From: Labrenzia sp. OB1
GTDB taxonomy: Bacteria > Pseudomonadota > Alphaproteobacteria > Rhizobiales > Stappiaceae
Length of the DNA stretch: 64,000 nt
NCBI RefSeq assembly: GCF_001624695.1
Contig: NZ_JSEP01000006.1
Span: 1 to 64,000, forward strand
Reading direction: 5' to 3'
A program made the translations under genes and the position numbers. How positions within the stretch are numbered: position 1 is the stretch's first letter; the number at the start of each line of letters is the position of its first letter. Below the pieces are notes generated by a model, which saw only the letters and a list, made by a program, of their open reading frames with translations, had not been told where the DNA came from and ran no database searches. Shown here in pieces: positions 1 through 8,939 of this stretch.

Positions 1-281
1 ATGTCTTCGCCGATGGCGGCTATGCCGGTGAAAAGCTGCGCGCCGCCCTGGTGGGCAACGGCAACTGGACGATAGAGATCATCAAACGCTCCGATGCTGC
101 TGAAGGCTTCGAACTCCTGCCCCGCAGATGGGTGGTGGAGCGCACTTTCGCATGGCTGGGCAGATGCCGCCGGTTGGCAAAGGACTGGGAGGCGTCAATC
201 GAAAGTTCCACCGCATGGATCAACATCGCTAGTATCAGGGTCATGACACGCAGGCTCGCAACCTATTGTCTTGTCTCATGA
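1..281 (+). mobile_element. IS5-type transposase, C-terminal fragment
   Basis: The frame is open from base 3 to the stop at 279-281, so only the last ~92 codons are in the window. The fragment contains VFADGGYAGEKL, then RRWVVERTFAWLGR and a RLAKDWE block. These are the catalytic DDE-region C-terminal motifs (Y-(2)-R-(3)-E type) of IS5/IS427-group transposases. Bases ~282-299 (acttttgaatcggactct) may belong to the right terminal inverted repeat, but the left end lies outside the window, so this is unproven. The element ends just upstream of a diguanylate cyclase gene and may have shaped its promoter or start. Confidence 0.8.
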
Positions 282-323
282 ACTTTTGAATCGGACTCTC
301 ACACAGCCTGGTAGTACAAGCAA

Positions 324-1532
324 TTGTCATTCTTGAAAAATTGCCTGAGTAAGCCCTCGGTGATCGCCGTCCTTCTTGGAGCGACGCTGTTTATTTCAAT
401 GTCCGGAGCTCTGCATGCGCTTCTGGACTGGCAGGTCAGGTCTTCCATTCTCAGACACGCGGAAAACAAGACCGCAGACTGGTCAAGTCAGTTTTTAGGC
501 AAAACTGCGAATGCGCGCAAAATGTTCGTCGAGGGCGCATTTTCCGAAGAGGAAATCAGACGGCTGGAGAGCTCCTTCAGCATGGTCGATATGCTGCATT
601 TCGAATTTTTCAATGAAGACGGCGAGAGCATTTTCGTTTCGAGCACGGACACCCCCGGCCCGTTTGAGAGCAGCCGGAAAAAGGCACTGGAAGTCTACCT
701 TACAGGCGAACCGGTTTTCGAAATTCATCACAATGAAGAGGAAGAGCGTGAGCAGCATGATGGCCCGGACACGGTCGTCGAAGCCTTTTTTCCTGCAACG
801 CTGCCCAATGGCGAGCGGATCGGATCAATCGAAGTTTATATGGACGTAAGCGAGCTTGAAGACGCGCTTGAGGCTTCCTTCCAGGAAATCAGCTGGATCC
901 TGATCATTGCCACCAGCTTGATCCTGGCAATCCCCGCCGCAGCTTTCGTAATCAGGACGCAGCAGCTTCGAAACCGCGACAAGCGTCTGCTGGAACTGAC
1001 GAAATACGACCAGCTGACGGGTATCCTGAACCGCAATTCCATCTCGGAAACCCTCGATCGGCTTTTTGACGGTCCGGAACCACCACAACGTATCGGCATA
1101 CTGTTCGTGGACGTGGATTTCTTCAAGCAGGTCAACGACCGGTACGGACATGTGTGCGGTGACCGCCTTCTCAAGCATATCGCCGATATCCTGCGGGAAA
1201 GCGTCAGAGGTTCCGAGGACATTGTCGGCCGCTTCGGCGGAGACGAATTCATCTTGCTTTGCCGCGATATCGAAGAGGTCGATTTCCAGCATCTCTACGG
1301 CCGCCTCATGGACAGGATAAAGATACCTTTCCGGTATCAGGACCAAAACTATACGCCGAGCCTCAGCGTCGGTGCCTATCTGTCCAATGAGGGAGACACA
1401 CAAAAAACCGTTCTCCACCGCGCCGACCTCGCCGTTTATGCCGCCAAACGCAGAGGACGCGGTCAGGTGGTTGAATATTCAAGCGATCTGGAAGACCTCT
1501 TCAAACAGGTAGAGCCGCGGCAATCGGCCTGA
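324..1532 (+). CDS. Membrane-anchored diguanylate cyclase (GGDEF)
   Basis: 402 residues; makes cyclic di-GMP from two GTP. The N-terminal transmembrane helix is at ~13-35, followed by an extracytoplasmic sensor region (~36-185, unrecognised), a second helix (~190-212) and a GGDEF domain (~225-395). The signature GGDEF is intact at residues 305-309, preceded by GRF. The product-inhibition I-site RxxD is displaced: GSED occupies its place and the arginine sits one residue early, so classic feedback binding is doubtful. An in-frame stop at 312-314 forces a start after it. The TTG at 324 is the first candidate and has no clear ribosome site. The IS end lies ~20 bases upstream, so the native start may have been altered. 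Confidence 0.85.
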   Translation: MSFLKNCLSKPSVIAVLLGATLFISMSGALHALLDWQVRSSILRHAENKTADWSSQFLGKTANARKMFVEGAFSEEEIRRLESSFSMVDMLHFEFFNEDGESIFVSSTDTPGPFESSRKKALEVYLTGEPVFEIHHNEEEEREQHDGPDTVVEAFFPATLPNGERIGSIEVYMDVSELEDALEASFQEISWILIIATSLILAIPAAAFVIRTQQLRNRDKRLLELTKYDQLTGILNRNSISETLDRLFDGPEPPQRIGILFVDVDFFKQVNDRYGHVCGDRLLKHIADILRESVRGSEDIVGRFGGDEFILLCRDIEEVDFQHLYGRLMDRIKIPFRYQDQNYTPSLSVGAYLSNEGDTQKTVLHRADLAVYAAKRRGRGQVVEYSSDLEDLFKQVEPRQSA

Positions 1533-1601
1533 ATTCCGCCGGGAACCAGCACGAACAGGTAAAGCGAGTACTTTCCGAAGCGCCCCGGATCCGCCCCATG
1601 C

Positions 1602-2027
1602 TCAGCGGGGTGGGACCGAATAGGTGGCGGTAGCATGCGCCACAAGCTCTTCCTCACCTTCCCCCGCAAGGCTGCATTCAACAACGGCAAGCCGCTTTCC
1701 CAGCTTGAGCAGCCGACAGGTGCAAAGCAGATCGCCCGGTCCGGGCTTGCGCAGGAAATTTATGTTCAAGCTGGTGGTAACCGCCAGCGCCACGGGGCCA
1801 ATATGGGCGAGGATCACAACATAGGCTGCCAGGTCGGCAAGCGCCATCATGGACGGACCTGAAACCGTTCCACCTGGCCGCAGGTGCAGTTCATTGGCGG
1901 TAAGACGCAGAACTACCTGTCCCGAAGAGACGCTGTCGATAGAATAGACCCTCCCCCCGGCATGGATTTGCGGAAACTCCCGGTCCAGCATTTCCATGAT
2001 TTCCTGTGCACTCATGACCGGCTGCAT
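1602..2027 (-). CDS. PaaI/hotdog-fold thioesterase family protein
   Basis: 141 residues with the start at 2027 (MQPVMSAQ). A longer frame reaches 2102, but its extra N-terminus does not look like this family; 2015 is another possible start. The single hotdog domain carries the family patterns HLRPGGTVSGPSMMALADLAAY (first part of the central helix) and TTSLNINFLRKPGPGDL, as in PaaI/YbgC-related acyl-CoA thioesterases. It probably hydrolyses a CoA thioester in the cytosol, but the substrate cannot be inferred. It lies alone between the diguanylate cyclase and a small exported protein that diverges from it. Confidence 0.75.
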   Translation of the reverse strand: MQPVMSAQEIMEMLDREFPQIHAGGRVYSIDSVSSGQVVLRLTANELHLRPGGTVSGPSMMALADLAAYVVILAHIGPVALAVTTSLNINFLRKPGPGDLLCTCRLLKLGKRLAVVECSLAGEGEEELVAHATATYSVPPR

Positions 2028-2214
2028 TTTCACGACAACTCCCAAGATTAACGGCTTTTTTTCAGCTCCTTTTACGTAAACGTCAAATCGGGAGAATTGC
2101 AACCGGCAACGGTTTTTTCGCGCTTTCGGCCATTTCAGTAAGCTCCTGACAACCTAATGGCAGCCATGCTTGTAAAAAATACGGCTGCATTCGCGTTTCA
2201 ATCAGGAGAGTCCG

Positions 2215-2718
2215 ATGGCCCAATTCCCGCTTTTTCGTAAATTCCTTGCCGTTTCCGTGGTTCTGGTCTCTGCGGCGTCCGTTGTTCCAACCGCAGCGCA
2301 GACCGGCAACTGGAATTATATGGACGACCGTTCGACACCGGAAAAACTGATCGAGAGCTATTATTACGCGATCAACAACAAGTTCTACGTCCAGGCCTAC
2401 GGTTATTTTCAACCGGACACGGCGCCTGCCGATTTTGAAAAATGGACCAAAGGATACGATGATACCGAAAGCGTATCGGTGAAGTTCGGCAATGCAAATG
2501 CCGATCCCGGGGCCGGCCAGATCTACTGGAATGTTCCCGTGGTGCTGTCGGCAAAGCGGACGAAGGGATCAAGCAAGGTCTTTACCGGTTGCTACAAGAT
2601 CCACATGACCAATCTCGGCATGCAGACGGATCCGCCCTACCAGCCAATGGGCATCGTTTCCGCGAGTTTGAAGGAAACAAGCGAAGCCTACGACAAGGCA
2701 ACGCCCGGAAGCTGCTGA
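2215..2718 (+). CDS. Exported hypothetical protein
   Basis: 167 residues. An AGGAGA ribosome site sits 6-7 bases before the ATG. Residues 1-28 form a signal peptide ending around AAQ, so the mature protein is probably periplasmic. The mature part begins with a polar stretch, then a helix-rich segment with paired tyrosines (LIESYYYAIN) and a beta-rich C-terminal half. The LIESYYYAINNK...AYGYF pattern resembles NTF2/SnoaL-like folds, but I do not recognise a named family. Two cysteines (one at the C-terminus) could form a disulphide. No function is assigned. Confidence 0.7.
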   Translation: MAQFPLFRKFLAVSVVLVSAASVVPTAAQTGNWNYMDDRSTPEKLIESYYYAINNKFYVQAYGYFQPDTAPADFEKWTKGYDDTESVSVKFGNANADPGAGQIYWNVPVVLSAKRTKGSSKVFTGCYKIHMTNLGMQTDPPYQPMGIVSASLKETSEAYDKATPGSC

Positions 2719-2781
2719 CTTCAGCCGCTGGTGAAGGTCTATTCACCTCAGGTGCAATTAGCCAGCAGCCGTCCTGGCCTC

Positions 2782-3807
2782 TCAGCCTCTCCGGCGACCG
2801 CGGCGGCGGCCTGTTCCACCCTCGCTTTCGGCACGTGCCGCGTCAGCTTCCCTGTTGGGAGGTGACACCAGTGGCCCGATTTCGGAAATGACTTCCGCCA
2901 GTTCCGGCCGCTTTCCGGCCCGATGGTTGTCGAGCGCCTGGCGCATGGCCGCCAGATGAACCGGCGAGGTGCCGCAGCAGCCACCGATGATCCGCGCGCC
3001 GGCATCCAGTGCCATATGCGCGTATCTGGCCATGAGATCGGGGGTGCCGGTATAGACGACCTCATCGCCGCGGATCTGCGGAATACCGCAATTGGCCTTG
3101 GCGACCACAATCGCTTCCGGATAAGCCTCGGTAATGTCCATGATCGCGGCAAGAAGGTCGGACGCGCCGACCCCGCAATTGGAACCGATTGCGACAGGCG
3201 TACAGGCGAATTGCGCCTGAAGGTCTCCCAGCCCCTTCGGTGCCAGCCCCATCATCGTCTTGCCGGCGGTATCGAAACTCGCCGTGATCACCAGCGGCAG
3301 ACCAAAGCCCTCCGCGGCTTCCGCCGCGGCCTTCATCTCCTCGACAGCCGACATGGTCTCGACCCAGAGAATATCAGCCCCGCCTTCCACCAAGGCTTCG
3401 ATCTGTTCCTTGAACGCGGCGACGCCCTCTTCGTAGCTGAGTGCGCCGAGCGGCTGGAAGAGCTCGCCGGTCGGGCCGATCGAACCGCCGATCAGGACCT
3501 CCCGATCCACAGTGTCGGCTGACTCACGGGCCAGCTTTACCGCGGCGATATTCAGTTCCTTCACGCGGCCTTGCGCGTTATGCAGCTTCAACCGGTGCCG
3601 GTTGCAGCCGAATGTGTTGGTCAGGATGACATCGGAGCCGGCGTCGACAAAGGACTGATGGAGCGCCCTGATCTTGTCCGGCTCATCCACATTCCAGAGT
3701 TCCGGCGCGTCGCCGGAGACAAGCCCCATATCGAACAGGTTGGTTCCAGTCGCGCCGTCAGCAAGGAGAGCGCCATTTCGGGCCAGAAGGTCTTCCAGCT
3801 TGGACAT
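2782..3807 (-). CDS. bmt: Betaine-homocysteine S-methyltransferase
   Basis: 341 residues; moves a methyl group from glycine betaine to homocysteine, giving dimethylglycine and methionine. It is a single TIM-barrel Hcy-binding domain: LADGATGTNLF at the N-terminus, TNTFGCN at ~64-69, and zinc ligands in NCG (Cys211) and GGCCG (Cys277, Cys278). The frame is open from a TTG at 3810, but the adjacent ATG at 3807 is the natural start. The last residues are an arginine/glycine tail (GRRRGRRRG) beyond the barrel. The dimethylglycine dehydrogenase-like gene next door would consume its product, which supports betaine over S-methylmethionine as the methyl donor. Confidence 0.85.
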   Translation of the reverse strand: MSKLEDLLARNGALLADGATGTNLFDMGLVSGDAPELWNVDEPDKIRALHQSFVDAGSDVILTNTFGCNRHRLKLHNAQGRVKELNIAAVKLARESADTVDREVLIGGSIGPTGELFQPLGALSYEEGVAAFKEQIEALVEGGADILWVETMSAVEEMKAAAEAAEGFGLPLVITASFDTAGKTMMGLAPKGLGDLQAQFACTPVAIGSNCGVGASDLLAAIMDITEAYPEAIVVAKANCGIPQIRGDEVVYTGTPDLMARYAHMALDAGARIIGGCCGTSPVHLAAMRQALDNHRAGKRPELAEVISEIGPLVSPPNREADAARAESEGGTGRRRGRRRG

Positions 3808-3900
3808 CAAGTTTGGTCTTTCACTTTGTCATTGGCCGCCCGCTTGGAGCGTTTGTTATCAGAGCCCACCACAGGTTAAGGGTCTGCGCATCTGCGTGCA

Positions 3901-6462
3901 TCAACTTCTCGGTTTGAGATTTTCCGGGTCGTAAAGAGGTTGGTAGCCAACCGCGACCACTTCCACCGGATAGGTCTCGCAGAAATATTCAACACTGAGC
4001 TTGCGGCCGACCTGGCAATAGTCGTGCGGCAGGTAGGCAAGCGCGATGTTCTTTCCGATGGTCGGGCCGAAGGCCACCGAGGTCGTGTAGGAAATCCGCC
4101 CGAGACTGTCGACCAGCGTCCTGCCGGTCTGCGGATCGATCACCGGCATGGCGCCGACAGGATAGCGCCTTTTCCCGTTCTCATCCGTGTTTTCGGTCAT
4201 GACAAGGGTGCAGAGCATCGCGGGCTGATGTTCGCGCGCCCTGAACTCCACATGTTTGGCCTTGCCGCGGAAGTCGGCCTCCTTGACCTTGGGCCGGGCG
4301 AGATCCGCTTCGTAGAGATTATACTGGGTCAGCAGATCGGCATTCTGCAGACGCAGGCTTTTTTCCATGCGGCGTGAGTTGGCATAGGTCTCGACACCGA
4401 CAGCCATGACGCCGGTGGCGCGCAGGGCATCCCAGACGGCCAGACCGTCCTCGTATTTCATGTGCAGTTCCCACCCCTGTTCTCCAACATAGGAGAGGCG
4501 CAGCGCGGTTACTGCTTTTCCGGCAATTTCAAGTTGCCTGATCGCAGCGAACGGGAAGTTTTCAGGATCCAGCGCAGCCGGATCAGAGACCACTTTCTTC
4601 AGGTTCACGCGCGCGTTCGGGCCCCAGATGCCGATGGTCGTATAGGTTTCGCTGACATCGGTCACGGTGACGTCGAAGCCCTTGTCCTCGGCAACGCGCT
4701 TCACATAGTGATAGTCGCGCGGGCCGGCATCGGCGCCATCGACGATACGGCAGCGATCGGCCATGCGAAATACCGTCAGGTCCGCCCGGACATTGCCTGC
4801 GTCATCGAGAAAATGCGTGTAGATCCCCTTGCCGATGTTGGCGTCGCTGCCGATCCTGGCGGCGCACAGCCACTCCATCAGCGCCACATGGTCAGGGCCT
4901 TCAACGTCGAACATGTAGAAGTGCGACAGGTTGATGATGCCGCAATCCTCGCTCAGTGCTAGATGTTCGGCATTGGAGACGCGCCAGAAATGGCGGTTGT
5001 CCCACTCGTTTTCGCGAACCGGGATCCTGTCGCCATATTTTTCGAGCAGGTGCTCGTTGGCGGCGTAGCCATGGGCACGCTCCCAGCCGCCGAGTTCCAT
5101 GAAATGACCACCAAGCTCCACCTCGCGCTCATAGAAAGGAGAGCGCTTGGCGTTCCGGCCACTTGTATAGGGCTCGCGCGGGTGAATCGCCGGAAAATAG
5201 ATTTTCTGGGCGGCCTCGTAGCAACGGCCTTCGATGAAGTCCTCGGTGAGCTGATGCGGATAGAAACGCGAATAGTCTATGGACGCGTGATCGATCCCGG
5301 TCTGACCATCGGTGATCCAGTCGGCAATCAGCTTGCCGTAACCAGGGCCGTCCTTGACCCAGATGGCAATGCAATACCATAGGCCGCGCACCTTCTGGCT
5401 TTCTCCGCAGGACGGACCGCCCCCGGCTGAAACCTGCAAAAGACCGTTGAAGGAATGGCCCTCGTTGTAACCGATCTCGCCAAGGACCGGTGTCAGTTCC
5501 ATGGCGCGTTCGAGCGGCTCCATGACCTGTTCCATCTCCAGATCGCGTTGCGAGGGCGACAGGCGCGCCTGATCCTTTTCCAGAAGATCGCGCGGGTGGC
5601 ACATGCGCGGATTGTCCGGCTCGTAAAAGCCCCATTCAATCTGGCCGCCTTCCGCGGTCCGGGGATCGCCGGTGTCGCGCATATAGGCGGAGTTACCCTG
5701 ATCGCGCAGCAGCGGGAAGCCGATTTCCTTGCCTGTGCCTTCGAATTCATTGTAGGGACCGAAGAATGTGAGCGGGTGATCGACGGGCATCACCGGCAGA
5801 TCCTCGCCGACCATATTCGCGATCAGCCGGCCCCAGAGACCTGCGCAAACGATGACGTGGTCGGCCATGATCGTGCCGCGATGGGTGACGACCCCCCTGA
5901 TGCGTCCGCCTTCCACGATCAATGACTGGGCGGGGGTGTTGGCGAAAGCTTTCAGCTTGCCGGTTTTTTCCGCTTCGTCCACCAGCTTTCCCGCCACGGT
6001 TTGCGAGCGCGGAATGACCAGACCGGCGTCAGGGTCCCACATGCCGCCCTGAACCATATCTTCCTCGATCAGCGGGAACTTTTCCTTGATCTCGGCGGGG
6101 GTAACCAAACGCACATTCGTGCCGAAGGCCTTGCCGGAAGTCACCTTGCGCCTGATTTCCTCCATCCAGGCGTCATCGCCGGTGCGCGCGACTTCCAGGC
6201 CGCCGACACGGGCGTAGTGACCCATCCTGTCGAAGAAATCGATGGAATACTGTGTGGTCCACACCGAGAGATAATCGTGACTTGTCGTGTAGCAGAAGTC
6301 GGATGCGTGCGCCGTGGAGCCGATGTCAGTGGGAATGCCGGATTTATCGATGCCAACGATATCGTCCCAGCCGCGTTCGATGAGGTGATGGGCCACCGAA
6401 GCTCCGACAATGCCGCCGAGACCGACAATGACGACTTTTGCCTTGCCAGGAAATGCTGACAT
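3901..6462 (-). CDS. FAD-dependent oxidoreductase fused to GcvT domain (dimethylglycine/sarcosine dehydrogenase type)
   Basis: 853 residues. The N-terminal DAO-type flavoprotein domain (~8-385) has the dinucleotide motif GLGGIVGAS (~14-22) and a His at ~52 in STAHASDF, where this family attaches FAD covalently. The C-terminal half (~430-845) is a GcvT/aminomethyltransferase fold with its C-terminal barrel. This architecture is that of dimethylglycine and sarcosine dehydrogenases, which oxidise N-methyl groups and pass the formaldehyde unit to tetrahydrofolate. The ATG is preceded by AAGGA with 8-base spacing. It lies upstream of bmt on the same strand (93-base gap) and diverges from the MttB homologue. 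The exact substrate (dimethylglycine, sarcosine or another N-methyl compound) is inference. Confidence 0.85.
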   Translation of the reverse strand: MSAFPGKAKVVIVGLGGIVGASVAHHLIERGWDDIVGIDKSGIPTDIGSTAHASDFCYTTSHDYLSVWTTQYSIDFFDRMGHYARVGGLEVARTGDDAWMEEIRRKVTSGKAFGTNVRLVTPAEIKEKFPLIEEDMVQGGMWDPDAGLVIPRSQTVAGKLVDEAEKTGKLKAFANTPAQSLIVEGGRIRGVVTHRGTIMADHVIVCAGLWGRLIANMVGEDLPVMPVDHPLTFFGPYNEFEGTGKEIGFPLLRDQGNSAYMRDTGDPRTAEGGQIEWGFYEPDNPRMCHPRDLLEKDQARLSPSQRDLEMEQVMEPLERAMELTPVLGEIGYNEGHSFNGLLQVSAGGGPSCGESQKVRGLWYCIAIWVKDGPGYGKLIADWITDGQTGIDHASIDYSRFYPHQLTEDFIEGRCYEAAQKIYFPAIHPREPYTSGRNAKRSPFYEREVELGGHFMELGGWERAHGYAANEHLLEKYGDRIPVRENEWDNRHFWRVSNAEHLALSEDCGIINLSHFYMFDVEGPDHVALMEWLCAARIGSDANIGKGIYTHFLDDAGNVRADLTVFRMADRCRIVDGADAGPRDYHYVKRVAEDKGFDVTVTDVSETYTTIGIWGPNARVNLKKVVSDPAALDPENFPFAAIRQLEIAGKAVTALRLSYVGEQGWELHMKYEDGLAVWDALRATGVMAVGVETYANSRRMEKSLRLQNADLLTQYNLYEADLARPKVKEADFRGKAKHVEFRAREHQPAMLCTLVMTENTDENGKRRYPVGAMPVIDPQTGRTLVDSLGRISYTTSVAFGPTIGKNIALAYLPHDYCQVGRKLSVEYFCETYPVEVVAVGYQPLYDPENLKPRS

Positions 6463-6931
6463 TTTTCATTCCTTTTCAATGGATTGGCTACGATGCGCCG
6501 CACCCGCGCGCCTACCGCCATCCTAAATCCGCGACGGAAAATGCCGATCCGCATGCCGTTTCCAGTCGACCGGCTCCAGACGTCCCTTTTCCGACCGGCA
6601 GTATCGCGGCAGATTCTCCGGTAAAATAGCTTAATTGCGTCATGGCGGCAGTGTCACCACGACACGCTGAACCGAAATACCGCCACCTTGAAATACAGGC
6701 TGCTTGCCTGAAGCGGCCTCATCCGGCCGCGCGCACGGTCTGTTTGAAGCCCGAAAACGGGCCGAACCTTCCAGACAGAACTCCTCGGCAGTGGCGCCTG
6801 TAAAAGAACAATGAAATTACTCCGGGACCCCGATGCCGGAATTAGAGTAGGTTAAGACGCATCTGGACCCTGACCGCCGCATGAGCTGGTAAAGACTGCG
6901 ATAGACGAAATTCCATCTTGGGAGCCTTAGA
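6463..6931. promoter_or_regulatory. Divergent spacer with clustered hairpins between DMGDH-like and MttB-like genes
   Basis: The 469-base gene-free spacer must hold both divergent promoters. Read on the plus strand, six short perfect stems fall within 134 bases. TGGCGG 6643-6648 pairs with 6680-6685 and encloses GTGTC 6651-6655 with GACAC 6661-6665. CAGGC 6696-6700 pairs with 6706-6710. GCGGCC 6713-6718 pairs with 6725-6730. GTCTG 6738-6742 pairs with 6772-6776 and encloses GCCCG-AAAA-CGGGC at 6749-6762. No T-tract follows. It could be a structured leader or small RNA, or chance pairing in GC-rich DNA. I recognise no known riboswitch class. Confidence 0.35.
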
Positions 6932-8470
6932 ATGTCAGACGCCGCCACATCCGGCCGCCGAGGAAGAAATGCACGCCGCGAACGGCGGCAAGCCGGCCCG
7001 GGCGGCCATTCCGTTCCCTATATTTCCAGAAACATTCCGGTCTATGACGTGCTCAGCGACGAAGGCGCCGAGCTGATAGAAGCCAATACCGATCGCATTC
7101 TTGCGGAAATCGGCCTGGAATTCCGCGAGGACCCGGATGTTCTGAACCTCTGGAAGATCGCCGGTGCGGAAGTCGACGGCGAACGTGTGCGATTTCCCAA
7201 AGGGATGCTGCGCGAGATTCTCAAGACGGCTCCGGCCCAGTTTACCCAGCATGCCCGCAACCCGGCCCGCAATGTCGAGATCGGCGGCAACAATCTGGTC
7301 TTCGCGCCGGTTTATGGTCCGCCATTCGTTACTGACCTCGACCAGGGACGCCGCTATGGCACGATCGAGGATTTCCGTAATTTCGTGAAACTTGCCTATA
7401 TGTCCCCCTGGCTCCATCATTCCGGCGGGACGGTCTGCGAGCCGGTGGACCTTCCGGTGAACAAGCGCCATTTCGATATGGTCTATTCCCATATCAAATA
7501 TTCGGACAAGCCGTTCATGGGGTCGGTCACCGCGCCGGAACGGGCGGAAGACTCCGTCAGGATGGCGCAGATCACTTTCGGCGAGGACTTTGTCGATCAG
7601 CACTGCGTCATGATACAGCTGATCAACGCCAATTCACCGCTGGTATTCGATGCGACCATGCTCGGAGCCCTCAAGGTCTATGCGCGTCACAACCAGGCTT
7701 GCATCGTCTCGCCGTTCATTCTGGCCGGCGCCATGAGCCCCGTGACAGTGTCCGGCACGCTGTCTCAGGTGCTTGCCGAAGCTATGGCAGGCTGCGCTCT
7801 GACACAGCTTGTCCGTCCGGGAGCTCCGGTGGTGTTCGGCGCCTTCGTCAGCTCCATTTCCATGCAGTCGGGTGCACCGACCTTCGGCAGCCCCGAAGGG
7901 TCGCTTCTCCTCAACGGCGCCGCCAAGCTCGCCAGGCGGCTCAACCTGCCGTTCCGGTCCGGCGGTTCCTTCACCGCGTCAAAACTTCCAGATGCCCAGT
8001 CGGCACAGGAATCCTCACAGACTATCCTGGCAACCGTCCAGTCGGGCGTGAATTTCGCGCTGCATTCGGCCGGCTGGCTGGAGGGCGGACTGTGTTCGTC
8101 CTACGAAAAATTCGTTCTGGACGCCGACCAGTTGGGCATGATGCATGTCCTGGCGAAGGGAATAGACCTTTCGGAAGAAAGTCTTGCAATGGACGCTCTT
8201 CAGGAGGTCGGACCGGGAGGACACTTCCTGGGCGCCGCGCATACCCAGCGGAACTTCGAAAACGCTTTCTACCGGTCAGCCATTGCGGACAACAATTCCT
8301 ACGAACAATGGATTGCAGATGGCGAGCTTGACGCCTCCCTGCGTGCGAATGCCCGCTGGAAAGAGCAGCTTGCTGCCTACACCGGTCCGGAACTCGATCC
8401 CGGCACGGATGAGGCGCTGCAGGCTTTCATGACGGAGCGCAAGGCCTCGTTCCCGGACAGCAACGTCTAG
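6932..8470 (+). CDS. MttB-family (non-pyrrolysine) methylamine/betaine methyltransferase
   Basis: 512 residues with no internal amber codon, so it is a standard-code member of the trimethylamine methyltransferase superfamily (COG5598), not a pyrrolysine enzyme. Characterised non-pyrrolysine relatives demethylate glycine betaine or other quaternary amines onto a corrinoid protein. After an arginine-rich N-terminus (residues ~8-20, GRRGRNARRERR) the TIM-barrel body starts at ~30 (PVYDVLSDEGAELIEANTD) and runs to the end, with the conserved FTASKLPDAQSAQES segment at ~345. GGGAG precedes the ATG. No corrinoid protein gene is present in the window. The DMGDH-like and Bmt genes on the other strand suggest N-methyl substrates. 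Confidence 0.8.
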   Translation: MSDAATSGRRGRNARRERRQAGPGGHSVPYISRNIPVYDVLSDEGAELIEANTDRILAEIGLEFREDPDVLNLWKIAGAEVDGERVRFPKGMLREILKTAPAQFTQHARNPARNVEIGGNNLVFAPVYGPPFVTDLDQGRRYGTIEDFRNFVKLAYMSPWLHHSGGTVCEPVDLPVNKRHFDMVYSHIKYSDKPFMGSVTAPERAEDSVRMAQITFGEDFVDQHCVMIQLINANSPLVFDATMLGALKVYARHNQACIVSPFILAGAMSPVTVSGTLSQVLAEAMAGCALTQLVRPGAPVVFGAFVSSISMQSGAPTFGSPEGSLLLNGAAKLARRLNLPFRSGGSFTASKLPDAQSAQESSQTILATVQSGVNFALHSAGWLEGGLCSSYEKFVLDADQLGMMHVLAKGIDLSEESLAMDALQEVGPGGHFLGAAHTQRNFENAFYRSAIADNNSYEQWIADGELDASLRANARWKEQLAAYTGPELDPGTDEALQAFMTERKASFPDSNV

Positions 8471-8939
8471 GTCGCGGATCCATCGACATACCCGGATCCA
8501 GGTGCGTCTCAAAACTATGGTGTTCACCAGTCCAAAGGCATCCCGTTCAACTGGATACGAGATGCCTCAAGTTCCAAAGCGTCTTGCGTGATTGCACGCC
8601 CAACGTGCTGTGCCGGCTGCATGTTTCCCGAGCATTGTCCTCAATTTTCCCGCAATTGTCGTGTGAATTAGGCATTACTTACAAATCGTATGCTCTTTTT
8701 GCGCTAAATGCCTTCCACAATTTTGCCTCTTGGGCTAATGGTTTCCCCAAAGAGAAGGCAACGGTCGGTGGAATCAGACTGGGGCATGGGATAAGCTTGC
8801 GCATGGCACTATGCAGAATAGGCCAGCTGCATTCTGATCTGACGTTGAGGGAGCCCTGAGAAATGACTATTCTATAGATATAATATTGTTTAAAACTCAA
8901 TAACTTGACCTACCCTAACCAATAAAAACAGGTTGTTCT
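8471..8939. other. Gene-free, AT-rich spacer upstream of rkpA
   Basis: The 469-base spacer is visibly richer in A/T than its surroundings, most of all in the last 280 bases. Convincing coding frames are absent. A TATAAT at 8879-8884 is the best -10-like element, but no good -35 sits 16-18 bases before it. An inverted repeat AGGCATC (8536-8542) / GATGCCT (8561-8567) lies just after the MttB-like gene and lacks a T-tract. The region probably carries the promoter of the capsule-lipid operon. Confidence 0.4.

Noticed and set aside
8536..8567. AGGCATC/GATGCCT inverted repeat after the MttB-like gene as a terminator
   Set aside because: 18-base loop and no T-tract.
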